Assembly (NCBI GenBank): GCA_006384855.1
Contig: VCJN01003588.1
Location: forward strand, 186,001 to 250,000
Origin: Tetraselmis striata
Taxonomy: Eukaryota > Chlorophyta > Chlorodendrophyceae > Chlorodendrales > Chlorodendraceae
Direction: 5' to 3'
DNA: 64,000 nucleotides
A program made the translations under genes and the position numbers. The notes beneath the pieces were generated by a model. The model was not told the origin of the DNA. It saw only the letters and a list, made by a program, of their open reading frames with translations, and ran no database searches. Shown here in pieces: positions 31,102 through 43,529 of the stretch (the stretch's first letter is position 1; every line of letters starts with the position of its first letter).

Positions 31102-32207
31102 TGGTCACACAGGGCGGGCAGAAACTTTGATGTGGTTCTACACTGCCGGATTCTAAAGTTTGACTGGGGCGGGTGCCGGATCTGGTCCTGGGATCACTTT
31201 GACAGCGAGGGGAGGAGGGTCGTTGTTAGGCAGAAAGTCGAGTGCGCACCGTAACTCGCCCGCGCTCACCTGACAAGCTTCGGCCGTGCTCGGCTTGGAT
31301 GATGGCGAAAACCACCGTGGCGGCAGGCTTAAGTGTGCTCGAGACGTTGTGCCGGGCCTTGAGTGACCGAACCGTGTATGGTCGCCCCACGAGCGGCGGG
31401 CGTGGGCTGGGTGGTGATGGCCAAGTGACTGTTCCGGCGCGTCGCGTAAGCATACACCTATGCGGGCCGCGGCGAGGGCTACTAATGTGCCGATACCGGT
31501 GCCCTACAGTTAGCCGTGGGCAGGCGTCCAACCCTCCTTCCCCTCAGGAATACGGCGCTTGGAGTTGCGACGCCCGATGGCAGACCGGTACTTGGCGTCG
31601 GCGGCTCGCAGCGTGTGGGGGTGGGTAGGAGCTACTCACTGGCGCTGCTGCGATGCATATGGGTAACTGCCCGCCCGCACTTGTAGCAATTCAGCCGGTT
31701 TGAGCCCTACGATGCCGTTGGGCGTTGGGCGTCGTCACGGAGCATGTGCTCATGCGTTAAAGTACAGCGTGGCGAAACCCGGAGCGATTACGGATAGGCG
31801 CGCGAGGCGCGATGTGGACCCAATGTACTATGGCGACGGCACGACACGCATGGTACTGGTAGCAATATTACGGAATGCATGCCGCTGGGAACTTCATTGC
31901 GACTACCGAGCCTAGCAGAAAAGTGGCGATTTCACGGTGTATACAACGATTACAAGCCCATTCCGTGGGAAAATCGCGATTACGGGCCATTAAATTGCAA
32001 TTACTAGACATGCTGGGAGCCTAATGGGAGCACGAATTGCCCGCCGACTGAGTGGAGTTTGCAGGTGGGGGCTTGCGGCATGTTATCGCCGGTGCGGGGG
32101 CCGAGGGTGCGAATCTGGCGGTGTTGGGGGGTCGGTACGGTAGGATGGGGTGCGTGCGCTGGTGGGGAGAGGCAGGTTGTGGGGCGGGGGGGGGGGGGGG
32201 GGGGGGG
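31102..32207. other. No gene recognised
   Basis: Overlapping ORFs on both strands at 31226-31628 look compositional. A G homopolymer at about 32189-32207 borders the gypsy fragment that follows. Confidence 0.4.
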
Positions 32208-33683
32208 AGTTAGAGGCCCTCGTTGTCGTCCATAGCCTCGCACCCATGTTCATCCCCCTCCTCCACGAGGTCGGGGTACCGCCTGCAAAGGTGGCGCATT
32301 GTCTTGAACCTCTTGTCGTTGTCGTCATTATCGTTGATGCAGCGACAATGATGATGATGCTGGCGGCCATAGCCACCTCTGTCATATATGCCGGAATTGC
32401 GGCGTCAGCAGCATCGCACTCCGCACATCATTTGCCAAGCCCCCCCCCCCCACCCCCCGCCCCCGCGTGATACGACACGTGCCACTTGCGGCTGATGAGA
32501 CTGCTTGTGCCATCCTCGCTCACATTCTTCGCATATGATGATGGAGTTCCGTCGGGTACTGACGCGCCCGTAGCACTCCGTACACACCATGTCGGGGTCT
32601 TCAAAACCTGCCGGCAATACCAAGTACGGCACGGCGCACCGCGCCAACCGTCAATTCGCACTGTCTCGCACCATGTCGCCGTCCGCGCCTTGGATCACCA
32701 CCACGCCGTTGTCGTTGACCTCGTAGACCTTGCAGACGGCTAACCGCACTATCTCGGGGATCGAGCGCGTCTTGCTGCCGTTATTGTTGCATGTAGACGA
32801 AGTCGCCCGGGCTGAAACGTAAGTTGCACTCCGGGTGCCATCAGCCCCGCGCGTCTCCGGCGATAGCGCACATTACTTGACGGTGTTGCACCGCCTCCAC
32901 GTTGTGCATCGTTGTCGGCACCATGACTGCCAAACGCTCCGCACTCACCGTCATCAGCTCCCAAATGCCCTCCGGCGCACTGCTCAAAGAGCGCTCCCGC
33001 GGTGTGCGCTGGAAACACCGGTGCCATGCCGTGCACCTAATTGTAAGGGGTGTTTCGGGCGGAGCTGGCTTGTTTGTTGCACCGATAGCCCACCTCGATG
33101 GAAGGCAAGGAAGTGCCCCACACGGTAAGCGTGCCAGGTTGAAACACGTAGCTAATCAGCCCCTCTTTGACTGTCTTCAATACCACCTCTGCCAACCCGT
33201 TTGGCTGCGCATGGTATGACAACGGCTTCGGATGATCGATTTCGTGCTCCACGAGGAGGTTGTGGAACTCGCCGCTGAACTAAGTACCGCCGTCGGTACA
33301 CACCTCGCCGGGCGCCGTGAAGCGCGCCGGCACTCTCTCGTCCTCGAAGGCTTGCCGTATGTTGGCTGCCTCTTTCGTGGGAGACGGCACCAACTCCACC
33401 CTCTTGCTTGCCACTTCCACTATCACCAACACCCAAACGTTCCAGTTGGGGGTGTGCTCAAAAGGTCTCGCCAAGTCTAAGTGCCAACGGTAGAGCATGC
33501 CGTACTGCGGCAACGGTTGCATGTCCAGCGGTGAGGCTGCCTTCGGGCGGCCGGTCGTGCCGATGGGTCGATGTTGCAGCCGATCGCAGTCCGGACACGC
33601 CGTCTTGACTCAGGCAACATCCTACATCACCCCCAACCAGAAACACGAAGCGACGAGCACACTACGCAGCCGATCACGCCCCA
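32208..33683 (-). pseudogene. Decayed fragment of the same gypsy family (integrase to PHD finger)
   Basis: On the minus strand the order is CPDCDRLQHRP, YRWHLDLARPFE, CTDGGT, HPKPLSYHAQPNGLAE, RAERL-like and RYRRRRAG segments, then the PHD finger CTECYGRVSTRRNS...IIICEECERGWHKQ. Each matches the plus-strand gypsy element at 9.86-11.1 kb, with stops, a missing catalytic context (GLAEVVLK) and frameshifts. After the PHD finger the copy continues a little (about 32210-32400) and ends in a G run. Its upstream part is cut off at 33683 by the end of N2, so N2 inserted into it. Confidence 0.8.
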
Positions 33684-36600
33684 CACTCGTCGAAACGGGG
33701 TTCGCCTAACCGCGCTTAACACGGTACTTGTACTGTATCCGTACTCAATTTTACTGTACGATTACTGTATTCCGTATCACCCGCGCCTAAGCCTCGCCTA
33801 TATCCGCTTACAGTCAGCTTATCTCCGCCTATCCGGCGGTGGTCGCGAGTACCCGCGCCGAGCCATGACTGCCATGGCAGTACCCGTACGCTAACGGTAC
33901 GTGATATGAGCCCCTTGCGCACTTTTTGCCCCTCGAGTACCCGCTACACGGGCGCGCGAGGGCGGTCGGCGCTAGTCGGCCAGAAGCTGACGCGTCGCGA
34001 GTACCGGTACCGTACCGGTTCTGACGAAGTGTTGGCGGCGCCGCGCTGCTTGTAGTGATATAAGTCCGACGAAAGTGCCGCTCATCATTCCCATTTTCCC
34101 ACCTGCTCACCGTGCGTAACCCGCGAATGGCTTCGAGCCAGTCCCCCGTGCGATGCCTCGCGGCGGCCAGCGAGGAGTCAGTTCGAGGACCATCTTTCAA
34201 CAAAGCAAGGGTGCACACGGCAAGGTCGTTGGGGTGCAGTGCCGTGTGTGCAAGAAGACACTCGGCGGGACCATCCGCCACTTCAGAGAGCCCCATCTCA
34301 AATCTGCGGCGAACCATGCCTGCTCGGCAGAGCAAGCCCGCTTACTGGCAAGTGCCCGTTAGTGCTAACACGTAGGTCTGCGATGTATGGAGTGCACGCA
34401 TGAATGCATAGCCCTCAACGAAAAGGTCACCTCCCGCCCCTTTTCTCACATGAAAAAAAACAGCAGGCTCTTCACCGTCGCAAGCGCTCGATGAGCCAGC
34501 AGCGTCGCTCGAACCGTCCGCCCCTGCGTCTCCCCCCGCGACACCGACACCCCCTCGTCCGCGCCGAACCCGAACTCGGGCAGCCCAACGCAGCGTTCCT
34601 GACCAGAGGAATGACGTCGGCCGAAGGGTTGGTGTTCGGTTCATGTCAAACCTTAATGAGCTGGTCATCACTGCGACGCTCCCCAACGACAAGGTTAGGG
34701 TGCGGCATCGCGACGGACGGTAATGCCCCACTTGTGCCTCGCCTCAAGCCCTCTTGCTGGCCTACTGCTTCAACTCCCAACCACTTTAACCTTCGACCCA
34801 CCAGTAGATGACATCGCCTTGTTGTGTGCTTTCCCCGTGGCCGCTTTTACATCACACGCGTGATGCAACTGTCAGCCGTTCGCGAACAAATATTTTCTCG
34901 ATGGTTTACCTTGGACGGTGGCAGCTCGGAGGAGCCGCCCGCCCATATGGAAGTCGACAACGCTGCCGGCAACCGGAACGACCTCGGTAGCAACGGGAGG
35001 AGGAACCGGTTCCGGGCTGTCCGGTTGTGGCCGCTAACGCGGGTGCGATGGGCGAGCCGGATCGTGCTGATAGGCTACTGGACGACAATTTCTGGGAGGA
35101 CAACGACCTGCAAGAAGGCGAACCGGCAGGGCTTCTATCAAGCTTGAACGGCAGCGACGATGATACGACGGGTGAGGAGCCTGCAGAGGAGGAAGACGAG
35201 GCGCAGGAGGGAGAACAACGGCAACAGCCCGAGGCAGCGACGCAGGAAGGCGGTGCCGAAGAGGTAGGCCCCGTCTTCGGTGTAAGGCTCATCAGCATCC
35301 AACTGCCCGCTGAAACTGCTTGCACCCTACTTGGCTTGCACCGCCCTTTCCTGCCCACACTGACGACGTGTGTTTTGCCGGTAACAGGTGGGCATTGGTA
35401 CGAAGGACCCCGATGACGACCGCGGGCTACCCGAGTGCTTCAGCCACGAGCTGATTGGCAAGCCCCCCAAGAACTCGAGCATCGGAGTGTGCTTGTCGAC
35501 CTTCTAGGCGTCAAAGCCGACTACGAGCTGCCCACCGCTGCGCATGAAAAGATACTCTACCTTCTAAACACCGCCCTAGGCAACGACAGGTTACCGAAGA
35601 CATAGCTAGCGTCGCTGAAGGCTTTAGGCATCGACAACGACATATCTTGATTCGAGAAGCATTGGTGTCGGAGCTGCGGGCAGTATGTTTACCCGCCGCC
35701 CGCTGACATCGACATGATGTTTGACCCTGAATACAGCTTTTCCACGCAGGAGGGCCGTTGGAGACTGCACGACAACGGTGAGTATCCTTGCCCACCCTGC
35801 TCGTCGACTCCCCACCATAAGATCGCTCGCAATGCATGCTCTTATTATTGTCACATTTTCGGCTGACTAAATGTTGTGTTGTTACGGCGGCACCTCGCAG
35901 CCGACGAGCCTGGCGTCGCCTCCTGCATGGAGTGCGAAGCCCCGCGTTTCGCTCAGGTTGGGAAGAATAGGAAGATCATCCTGGAACCATATGGCATCTA
36001 CTTTGACTTCGGGATCATAGAGATCCTGTGGCGAATGCTGCGGCGCCCCGACTCCGCCGCCAACCAGCCGTACATGCAAAACCTGTCCAAAAACGCGTTC
36101 TTGAACTCTGACTTCGGGAGGCAGTTGAAGGAGGCAACTGACGGAGCCATAGCCGACGCGGCAAACCTCATGATGGACGTTGGGATCGACAGGGTCCAGC
36201 TCACCAAGTTCAAGCATCACTCCGCGACTGTGTAAGTGTCACGGGTAGCCAATGTCCCGCGGTAAGGCTGTATATGCATGCGTGCATGTGGTGTTGATGC
36301 CCCTTGTTTTGATTGTAGGGCTAACGTTTACTGAATATATACCCCCTCTAATACCATGCCACTTTGCTGACAGGCACTGTGCGGCTAGAGCGTCCAATTC
36401 TGAAATCCTGATTGTGGTGCCTGGGCCGCATGAAGCGCCCAACACTGGGATTTTCTTGAAGGAGACCTTCGCTGCGATGAAGCAATCACAGGAGGAACCC
36501 CTTCCGTTTGGCCGGCGCTATGCCGCGCCATCGTCGTCAAGTGCTGCTGATGCACCGCCAACTACTGATGGTACCCCCCCCCCCCCCCCCATTACCTTCT

Positions 36601-38345
36601 CCATTTATGTGCAAGATGTGCTAATATAAAGTGCTCTCTCATGCTAAACGGTATGACATATATATGCATATATGCTATTATAAAATATACTCAACCATCG
36701 TATGTGTAACTTGTGCAAATGCAGATGCCCCCCCCCCCCCCCCGATGGCCGCAGTAAAGTGTTCCTTGGAGCGCTTCACAATGACTCTCCTGCCAGGTAC
36801 AAGCTGACTTGCAGGGGCTACCACGCGGCTTTCTTTGCCTGCATGTGGTGCCTCTTCCATGGCATCCACTTGGACGGAGCTGTGCGCTTCCTGGGGTACT
36901 TCGCAGCCGCTGCGCAGACACTATGGCATCAAGCGTTCAACCCTATTCTGCCCCCGGGGAACGGAGTGAGGGATACGCGGGCGCGGCAGGAGGTCATTGT
37001 TCATTGGTCATTGAGGGACGGCTGGGTGGCGAGGGGGGCGCGAGTAGGGCCCCCAGCTCCCCGCACATGTGGATATATGCGGAGGAGAGGGGGTGGGGCA
37101 CACCGACACGCATATGGGATCGAAGCGCAGAAGCGATGTATCACGGAGGTTCTGCGAGACCCCGGACGGCAATGCGTCCAGTCGTGCTTTGCCGGCGCGG
37201 ATGGCTTCATGCTCACGGACACCGAGCTGGAAGCGCTCCAGCGCGCCTCCGCCGCTGGCAAGCTACCCAAGGGGCTTACTGGCTCCGCCCATGTGCATGC
37301 TGCATATGACATTCTGGGCGCCACATTCAGTATCGTGAACTCCCACGCTCTGCCGTTACATCATGCCCTCCTGCTGGGGGTGGTGAAGACGTTTTTGCTC
37401 AGGATGGGGGAGGTGCATGTGCGGTCCCGTGGCCCTGGCAGCGCCATGATCAAGTTCAAGAATTTCTATCGGGTGTGACGCCCTTGCATGCATGCATGCA
37501 TACCTGCGTGTATATTATTGTCAATACAGTGTTGTAGGCCGGCGACTGACATGTGACTGCTTCGTTTGTGTTGCTTGCAGATATACGATCGGCGCGTGAA
37601 AAACATCAAGCTGACCAATGACTTCGGGCGGCCTCCCATCATCATCATGGGCGGCTCTTCTATGTTTCCGAACTGGACAGCGGAGAGCTTTCAAGACTTC
37701 ATTTTCTTACATACTCGCCATCGACCATGGAGTGCGCCCCCGCCCTTCTAACATTTCATGTTTCTCCTTTGTGGATTACTGTGTCTGATGCGGACCACTA
37801 ACTGCACATGCATGTTGCCGTGCTGTGCGCAACGACCTCTTGAAGAAGCTGCCGAAGCACTGGCACACCGCTTTCATGTGCCTAACTGATGTACGCCGTC
37901 ATTACCTGAAGGCAGATGCGGCAGTATATGCCATGCCTGGTGAGACAGAGGCGTCGTTGCTTGGGCGGATACTGGAGACGGACAACGCCATCGACAACCG
38001 TCGCCTCGATGGCGCAGCCAACCTGATACGCTTCGCGAAGATATGCGAGCATCTCTGCGGGGACTTCCGCTTGATGTGCAGCAACCTGCATGTGCTTGTG
38101 TGCAGGTTGGCAGCTCTGGAGAAGGCACGGGGCTGCACAGCCCGGGAAGTTGAGATGTTCCTGGAGAGGGGGGTCAGCCCCCCCCCCCCCCCCCCCGCCC
38201 TTGCTGTCCCTGTGCGTGATGTCATGTGGTCATTGGCATCAAATAACTGCTTGCTGCGTGCAGGTCAGGTACTTCCGGAAGGTCATTGTTGGCAAGTGCA
38301 GCAAGGACCCAGAAAGGGCTTTCGCTGTGGAGGTCATGAAGCAGG
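33684..38345 (+). mobile_element. N2: CACTA-type element, right part lost
   Basis: Begins with CACTCGTCGAAACGGGG at 33684 and shares about 100 bp almost identical with the right end of N1. It contains a spliced Tnp2-like transposase gene, which fits the CACTA superfamily. It inserted into the gypsy fragment ending at 33683. At 38346 the E3 end begins inside the transposase coding sequence, so the other N2 end is not adjacent, and I did not find a matching terminal repeat up to 54 kb. Confidence 0.75.
34153..38345 (+). CDS. Tnp2-like CACTA transposase, multi-exon
   Basis: A first exon (34153-34362) encodes a BED/C2H-type finger (GVQCRVCKKTLGGTIRHFRE). Then come acidic sequence (35027-35400), ADIDMMFDPEYSFSTQEGRW (35700), exon 35899-36232 with CMECEAPRF, and NSEILIVVPGPHEAPNTGIF (36400). 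Next are VFLGALHNDSPARYKLTCRG (36760), SIVNSHALPLHHALLLGVVK (37330), IKLTNDFGRPP and WTAESFQDFIF (37600), KICEHLCGDFRLMCSNLHVL (38040) and YFRKVIVGKCSKDPERAFAV (38270). The VVPGP, HALLLGVVK and NLHVL blocks follow the order in Tnp2/Transposase_21 proteins. Introns have GT...AG ends, for example 35779-35898, and several hold C homopolymers. E3 truncates the C-terminus after MKQAL. Exon edges are approximate. Confidence 0.65.
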
Positions 38346-38952
38346 CACTGTGAGATTCAGATGTGACGTAAATGTGCCCTACTGGTGACGAACGACGACA
38401 TACGGGGACGATACGGGACGGACGAGGGACGTGGATTTCATACCCAGTAGCGACGACTATCGCGCGCGACCTGTAAAGTACTATATGAATTTCTCGTTTC
38501 CATAATTTCATCAAATTGATATGCGCACGCGGGCTCGCGTGTCGCCCGCCGATGCGGAGCACCCGGGCTAAGTACAGGCGGATGTACGCACTCATTGCAC
38601 ATCGCCGCACATCGCTGACCGCACATCGCTGACCGCTGACCCCGTGGTGTGCGGCGATGTGCGGCACGACGGGCGGAGGTGTGGGCGGATGTAGGTGGTA
38701 CGGTAGGTGGTAGGCGGTAGGTGGTGTTCGTAGGTGCGCGTTTTAACGCAGCCGCCCTAACTGTTGATGATTGTGTAACGCCCCAGCACGCGCATGAAGT
38801 ACGGGGTCGCCTCACGGTCACCGCCGCTCACCGCTGAACCAAGCGCGGACAGCCGCGCACTCGCATCTGTGTTGCCTGCCGGTGGTGGGTTACATCCACC
38901 CCAACTCTCAACCCCCCCCCCTCCCCCCCCGCCCCCGCGCGCGGCAGCAAGC

Positions 38953-40840
38953 ATGCCGGGAAAGGGATGGATATCGAGTGTGTCGAAGGATGGCGTGTAC
39001 ACATGCAAGCACTGCCAGGGCTGGGTGACTGGCAGTAGTGATAAGACGGCGCGAGAGCGGCACTTCCTAAATTCCCGAACTGTAGCCACTCGTTGAAGCG
39101 TGCGGCTTAGTTGCGCCGCAAGGCCGCCTTATCACAAGCAGCAGCAGCAGGGGCGGCAGCAGCAGCAGCAGCAACAACAGGGGCGGCAGCAGGAGTAGCT
39201 GCAGCCGTCGGAAACGGCCCGCCGGCGCCGGTCTCGGACGACTGCGGCTCGAAGGTGGACGATGTGATGGGCGTGGGGGAGGACCCCGTTGGCGAAGACG
39301 GTATGGACATCGACGCGCCTGCGTGGCCGCCGGCGGGCGTGGAACCCGCGATGAGGGCGTGATACGGGAAGGCGATCCCGGCGACTTCTACATGAAGGTC
39401 ATCGCCAAGAAGTTCCGGGGAGTATGGCACTACGGCGTGATAACCGGCGTCGTTACCGAGTGGGTGTTGGAGGACTACGGCGGGGCGACCCAGTGGCGCG
39501 CTGTTTTCGAGGACGGGGACATTGTGGGCCTTCTGCGTTCAGAGGTGAGTGGGCCCGGCCTGCGTGCTGGTGGCACCACTCAACTGCGGTTGTATGGAAT
39601 CACACGCACCCGCCCGGTCGGCGTGGCAGGTTGTGGAGGCTATGGCGGCTGCCCAGGAGCACCCCCCTGTGGATGCGGACGGGGAGGCTCGCTTGGTAAC
39701 CGTCCATCAAGGCGATGACTTGTCCAGTGAATCACGCACCTTGCCCGGCGTGCGTTCAACACAACCCGGCTGGCGGAGGCCAAGCACAACACTGGCTGCC
39801 ATGGCGTGTGCCATGTGCATGTGGTCCTGGGCTATGTCAGCATGGTCAACCTCTTCCCCCTCGCGCCGTTCCACCTGTTTTTTTGGGCTTGGGAAGGAAC
39901 TTCTAGAGGAAATTTGTCACCGTGCAGGGCCACATTGGATTCCGAGCTATGAAGCAGGAAGACCGGCGCCAGGCTTTAGTCCCGATACCCAGCAACTTTG
40001 AACGCGGGTTGCGCCCTTCGTTTGCAGTGTCCAAGAATCGAAAGGTAACCCCCCCCCCCCCCCCCCCGGGCGTGGGCGTGGGCGTGGGCGTGACGGCATT
40101 CCCCTCCATGACTGCAGGGTCAGGCAAGGTGACGGTGCAGTCCGGCTGGGTCATGGAGGACTGCTTGCACCACATGGAAACGTTTTCCATTCTTAACGCC
40201 GGTCCGCTGCTCGAGGAGGCCCGGGTGAAGGCGATCATGACCGAGAAGGAGCTTCGCGTCCCCAGGCGGTGCTTGGGCACATGTACAAGCGCATGCAAGG
40301 AGCTGCGTGGTTCGTCACGCGGTGGGGGTTGCAGAATGTGGTGACGGAGGAGGACGGCCCCGAGCGCAAGGCGCAGGTGGACGCGCTCACTAGGGAGGGG
40401 AGGACTCGATACCCAGCGCGGCGCCAAGGCGCGGCGGCCGGGGCAGCGCGGCGCCAAGGCGCGGCGGCCGGGGCAGCGCGGCGCCAAGGCGCGGCGGCCG
40501 GGGCAGCGCGGCGCCAAGGCGCGGCGGCCGGGGCAGCGCGGCGCCAAGGCGCGGCGGCCGGGGCAGCGCGGCGCCAAGGCGCGGCGGCCGGGGCAGCGCG
40601 GCGCCAAGACAGCGCATACAGCGGAATCGGCGGAAAGGGATGCATTACAAGCTGTGGACGGCAGCCGCTGAAAACTATGCGGTCATGCCGCAACAACCCC
40701 AGCACTGGATTCTGGATACCTCTGATCTGGCTGACGGCGGCGGGCTGCGGGATGCAGGGCCGCATGACTGAGGTGGCGGTGCTGGTGAGCCCGGAGAGTC
40801 TGCATGCGGCGGAGGCGGCGCAGCCGCATAGGCACTAGAC
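38953..40840 (+). pseudogene. E3 BED-finger/Tudor-like gene with in-frame minisatellite
   Basis: ATG 38953 opens MPGKGWISSVSKDGVYTCKH, a BED-like finger, damaged at about 39070. After an Ala-rich linker, a one-base deletion near 39350 precedes FYMKVIAKKFRGVWHYGVIT...VFEDGDIVGLLRSE, a Tudor-like module. Likely introns are 39545-39629, 39696-39927 and one from 40045 to 40140; their removal joins VVEAMAAAQEHPP, GHIGFRAMKQEDRRQAL and SGWVMEDCLHHMETFS in frame. Then come GHMYKRMQGAAWFVTRWGLQ and a 10-residue repeat (ARRQGAAAGA). The homologue in E2 is on the minus strand. Function unknown; a chromatin-binding accessory protein is plausible. Confidence 0.55.
40417..40615. repeat. 30-bp minisatellite, six full copies
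   Basis: Unit GCGCGGCGCCAAGGCGCGGC plus ten bases, perfectly tandem. In the plus frame of the surrounding gene it encodes a decapeptide repeat. E2 has 20 copies of the same unit. Confidence 0.95.
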
Positions 40841-41457
40841 AATGCTCTGAAGCGAGCCCCAATTGTCTGCCCAGCGCCTGCCCCAATGTAACGCACCAGC
40901 TTGGCAGCAATTGGCAGTTCTTTTGCCCCCCCCCCCTCCACCCCACAGACACACTACCAATACCAGTTTCTCATCCCGGCGGGCAGTTGATGCGTGTACC
41001 CAGGCTTGTGCGTACGCGGTGCGGGGGGGGGGGGGGGATCACTATAGCTAAGCTAGTGATGTGAGATATGAGTGCAGCAACAGATATTGTGCAAGATATA
41101 ATGCGATGGCATGCAAGCGGGTCCCCGCTCTTCCACAATCAATGGCCCTGCTCCCTCTTGCCCCGCCCCCGGTGCCCTTTAGCTGCTCTCAGCATCCCGA
41201 GTGGGATGGGCGGGGCAGCGGTTGCTACCGAGTGAGGCGTAGCATCGTTTGCAGTAGCAACGCAGCCTTTCCGGTGTGACGCCGCCTGGATGTAACCCAG
41301 CAGTACGCACAAAGTGCAAGTGCAAGCTGCTGATGGCGGGCTCCCGCCGCCTGCCGCTCGGCCGACCCACGCCGCGGCGTGTGCTGCGCCCCGGATAGTC
41401 GCCTCGAATATAATATACATGACGCGGGGACAGGGGGGGGGGATTCGTGCGTTTCGT

Positions 41458-41760
41458 ATGTCGGCGGAAAGGCGTGCGAAGCTGCGGCTGGCGAAGGTGG
41501 TGGAAGTAAGCGTGGCGGCGTCGGCGGCGTATTACCGTGCGTGCATGCGTGCGCAACCCCGCGGCAGCAAGCGCCGGACTCGGCGTGTGCCGGCGGCAGA
41601 GCTGCGAAGCCATGGACACGGTACGGGATGCCAAGTCTGGCTAAGCAACTGCCGAGGCTGGCGGCTTAACCCCCATGTCCGGCGGTTGAGGGACGGAAAG
41701 TGCGTAGAAGTTGATCGGCAAAGCGGGCATATAAGCCTGGCTGTGCTAGGTTCCTATTAA
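41458..41760 (+). CDS. E3 small basic protein (100 aa)
   Basis: Same protein as 24362-24664 and 45060-45362, beginning MSAERRAKLRLAKVVEVSVA and ending in the same stop. It lies at the truncated end of E3, 36 bp before E2. Conservation of length and stop in three copies argues that it is coding. Confidence 0.5.
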   Translation: MSAERRAKLRLAKVVEVSVAASAAYYRACMRAQPRGSKRRTRRVPAAELRSHGHGTGCQVWLSNCRGWRLNPHVRRLRDGKCVEVDRQSGHISLAVLGSY

Positions 41761-42522
41761 GTAATGGCGGTTTGTGCTAAGTAATTCGTAGGGGTCACTG
41801 TGAGATTCAGATGTGACATACAGGTGACGAAGCACTACTCCTAGCGACTATTATTTATCCGTGAAGGCTGCTGCTGGTGGCGGCACGTCCATCCAGTTAC
41901 GTGCGAGTACATCCGGCGTTATTGCCGGCGGGCGATAAATCCTTTTTGTCATCATTCTGGTAGTCGTACCAGCCCGGTGAAGCGTACATGGCACTGACGT
42001 ACAAGGTACAAGGTTGTCCGTGTAGTACCGGGTAGTACGCGATATATTTATTACGCCGGTACCGGGGATGTAGTACCCGGTACCCGGTACCCGGGCACGA
42101 ACCCTAGTCGTCCTGTGGATAACTACGACTATTAGTACATGGGAGCGCAAATCGCAGCCGTAGGTACTTGGTAACACTGGGGAATTTGTAGTACTAGTAC
42201 TGCTGATCGGGCCTGCCAGCCGTCCGATCAAAGGTCATCAGATGGGCGGTTTGGCTGCCATGTTTTGCCAAAGAGTGCTCACGTTACATAAATATTCGCG
42301 AGGGGGAGGGCGGGGGCAGGCAGCGGTTTGCCGAAGAATGATTGAATTACAATATTCGCGACAGCTGCCATCGGGGGATGTGGCCCGGGGGGGGGGGGGG
42401 GGGGGGGGGGGGGGTAAGGGGGCGGGGGGACCACGCCCGCCCCGCCCCCCCCCGCCCCCCCTCGCCGCCAGCCGCTCCCGCCTGGGGGGGGGGGGGGGGG
42501 GGGGGGGTAAAGGGGGCGGGGG

Positions 42523-43249
42523 CTACTGCTTGTTCTTGTTCTTGCGTGCCCGGGGGACCCTCCGCTTCGACGATCTCGCTGCCTCCGCCTCCGCCTCCGC
42601 CTCCGCCTCCGCCTGCGCCTCCGACTCCGCCTCCGACTCCGCGACCGTCAGTTTCTTACCTCGGCGTTTCTTCACTGGCCTCTTCCGCTTCTTGTCATCC
42701 GTCAGTGTCTTCACCACCCCGGGAGGCTGTGCCGTCGACGACGCCGCCATGAGCTTCCTTACCTTGGCGTCGGGACGCCCCCTGTGCCCAGACACCCACA
42801 ACAAGCCACAATCGTTTCGCCTTTAAGCGGTTGAGGATGCGGCCTCCTCGGCCACCACGAGTTGCGCCGCTGGCACTGTGGAAGCCTTGGCGTTGAGGTG
42901 GGCCTTACGGCGCTCCCGGACGAACCTGCGCGCGGCACAAGTTAGCCACGAGTGGGTGCGTGCTAATGCGGAGGATGGAGTGTTTTGTTGCGCGCCCACC
43001 TTGTCACGGGTTTCCTCATGTCTTTCTCGTCCTCCTCGATGCCGGCGGCGCGGACACGCGAGACAACAAGGCTCGCCGCCCACTTTTGCCCGGGGGGGCG
43101 AGGTCGGCCATGGCGCTGTGAGCGGTGAAGGGGGGGGGGGGGGGGGCGGCCGAGGTGGAGAAACTAACACCCAGTCGACGACCGCCTTCCGCAGCAGTCA
43201 ACGACACATCGGAGGCGAGGAGCAGCGCGCCACTACTATTTATATGCAC
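42523..43249 (-). pseudogene. E2 copy of the basic nuclear-type protein
   Basis: Homologue of 14974-15651. The basic tail is kept (KKRKRPVKKRRGKK, then an expanded Glu/Ala repeat, then RKNKNKQ). A TAA stop replaces Trp at about 42824, and a longer G run shifts the frame near the N-terminus. Broken, but it shows which regions of the protein are conserved. Confidence 0.5.
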
Positions 43250-43529
43250 GTATTGTCAAGAGCTAGTCGGTGCGGCATTGTGTCGGTGTAATTTCGCAAT
43301 GTTTATTGTTGAAGTAGCACGGCGTAATGGATACGGCGAGTGAATCCGGGATAATGTGTGCGACGAATGTGCGCGCGCAGCGTTGTGCGGCGGTGTGCGG
43401 CGGTGTGCGGCGGTGTGCGGCGGTGTGCACCGATGTTAATGTAGTGTGAATATTATATCGGCCGTAGACGATCAGGTCTGGCAGCACCGCCCGTGCTTGT
43501 AAATAAGCGACAATGGGTCTAGTCTCCCG

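Larger units (their letters stand above)
38346..41795. mobile_element. E3: inverted, truncated CACTG-family element
   Basis: Starts with CACTGTGAGATTCAGATGTG at 38346, the end that closes E1 and E2 but inverted. Content in order is inverse to E2: subterminal repeats, BED/Tudor-like gene (plus), 30-bp minisatellite, the Cys-rich gene's downstream region, and the small basic gene (plus). It stops at ...CGTAGGGGT where the left end of E2 starts, so its remaining part is missing. No target duplication partner is seen beside 38346. Confidence 0.75.
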
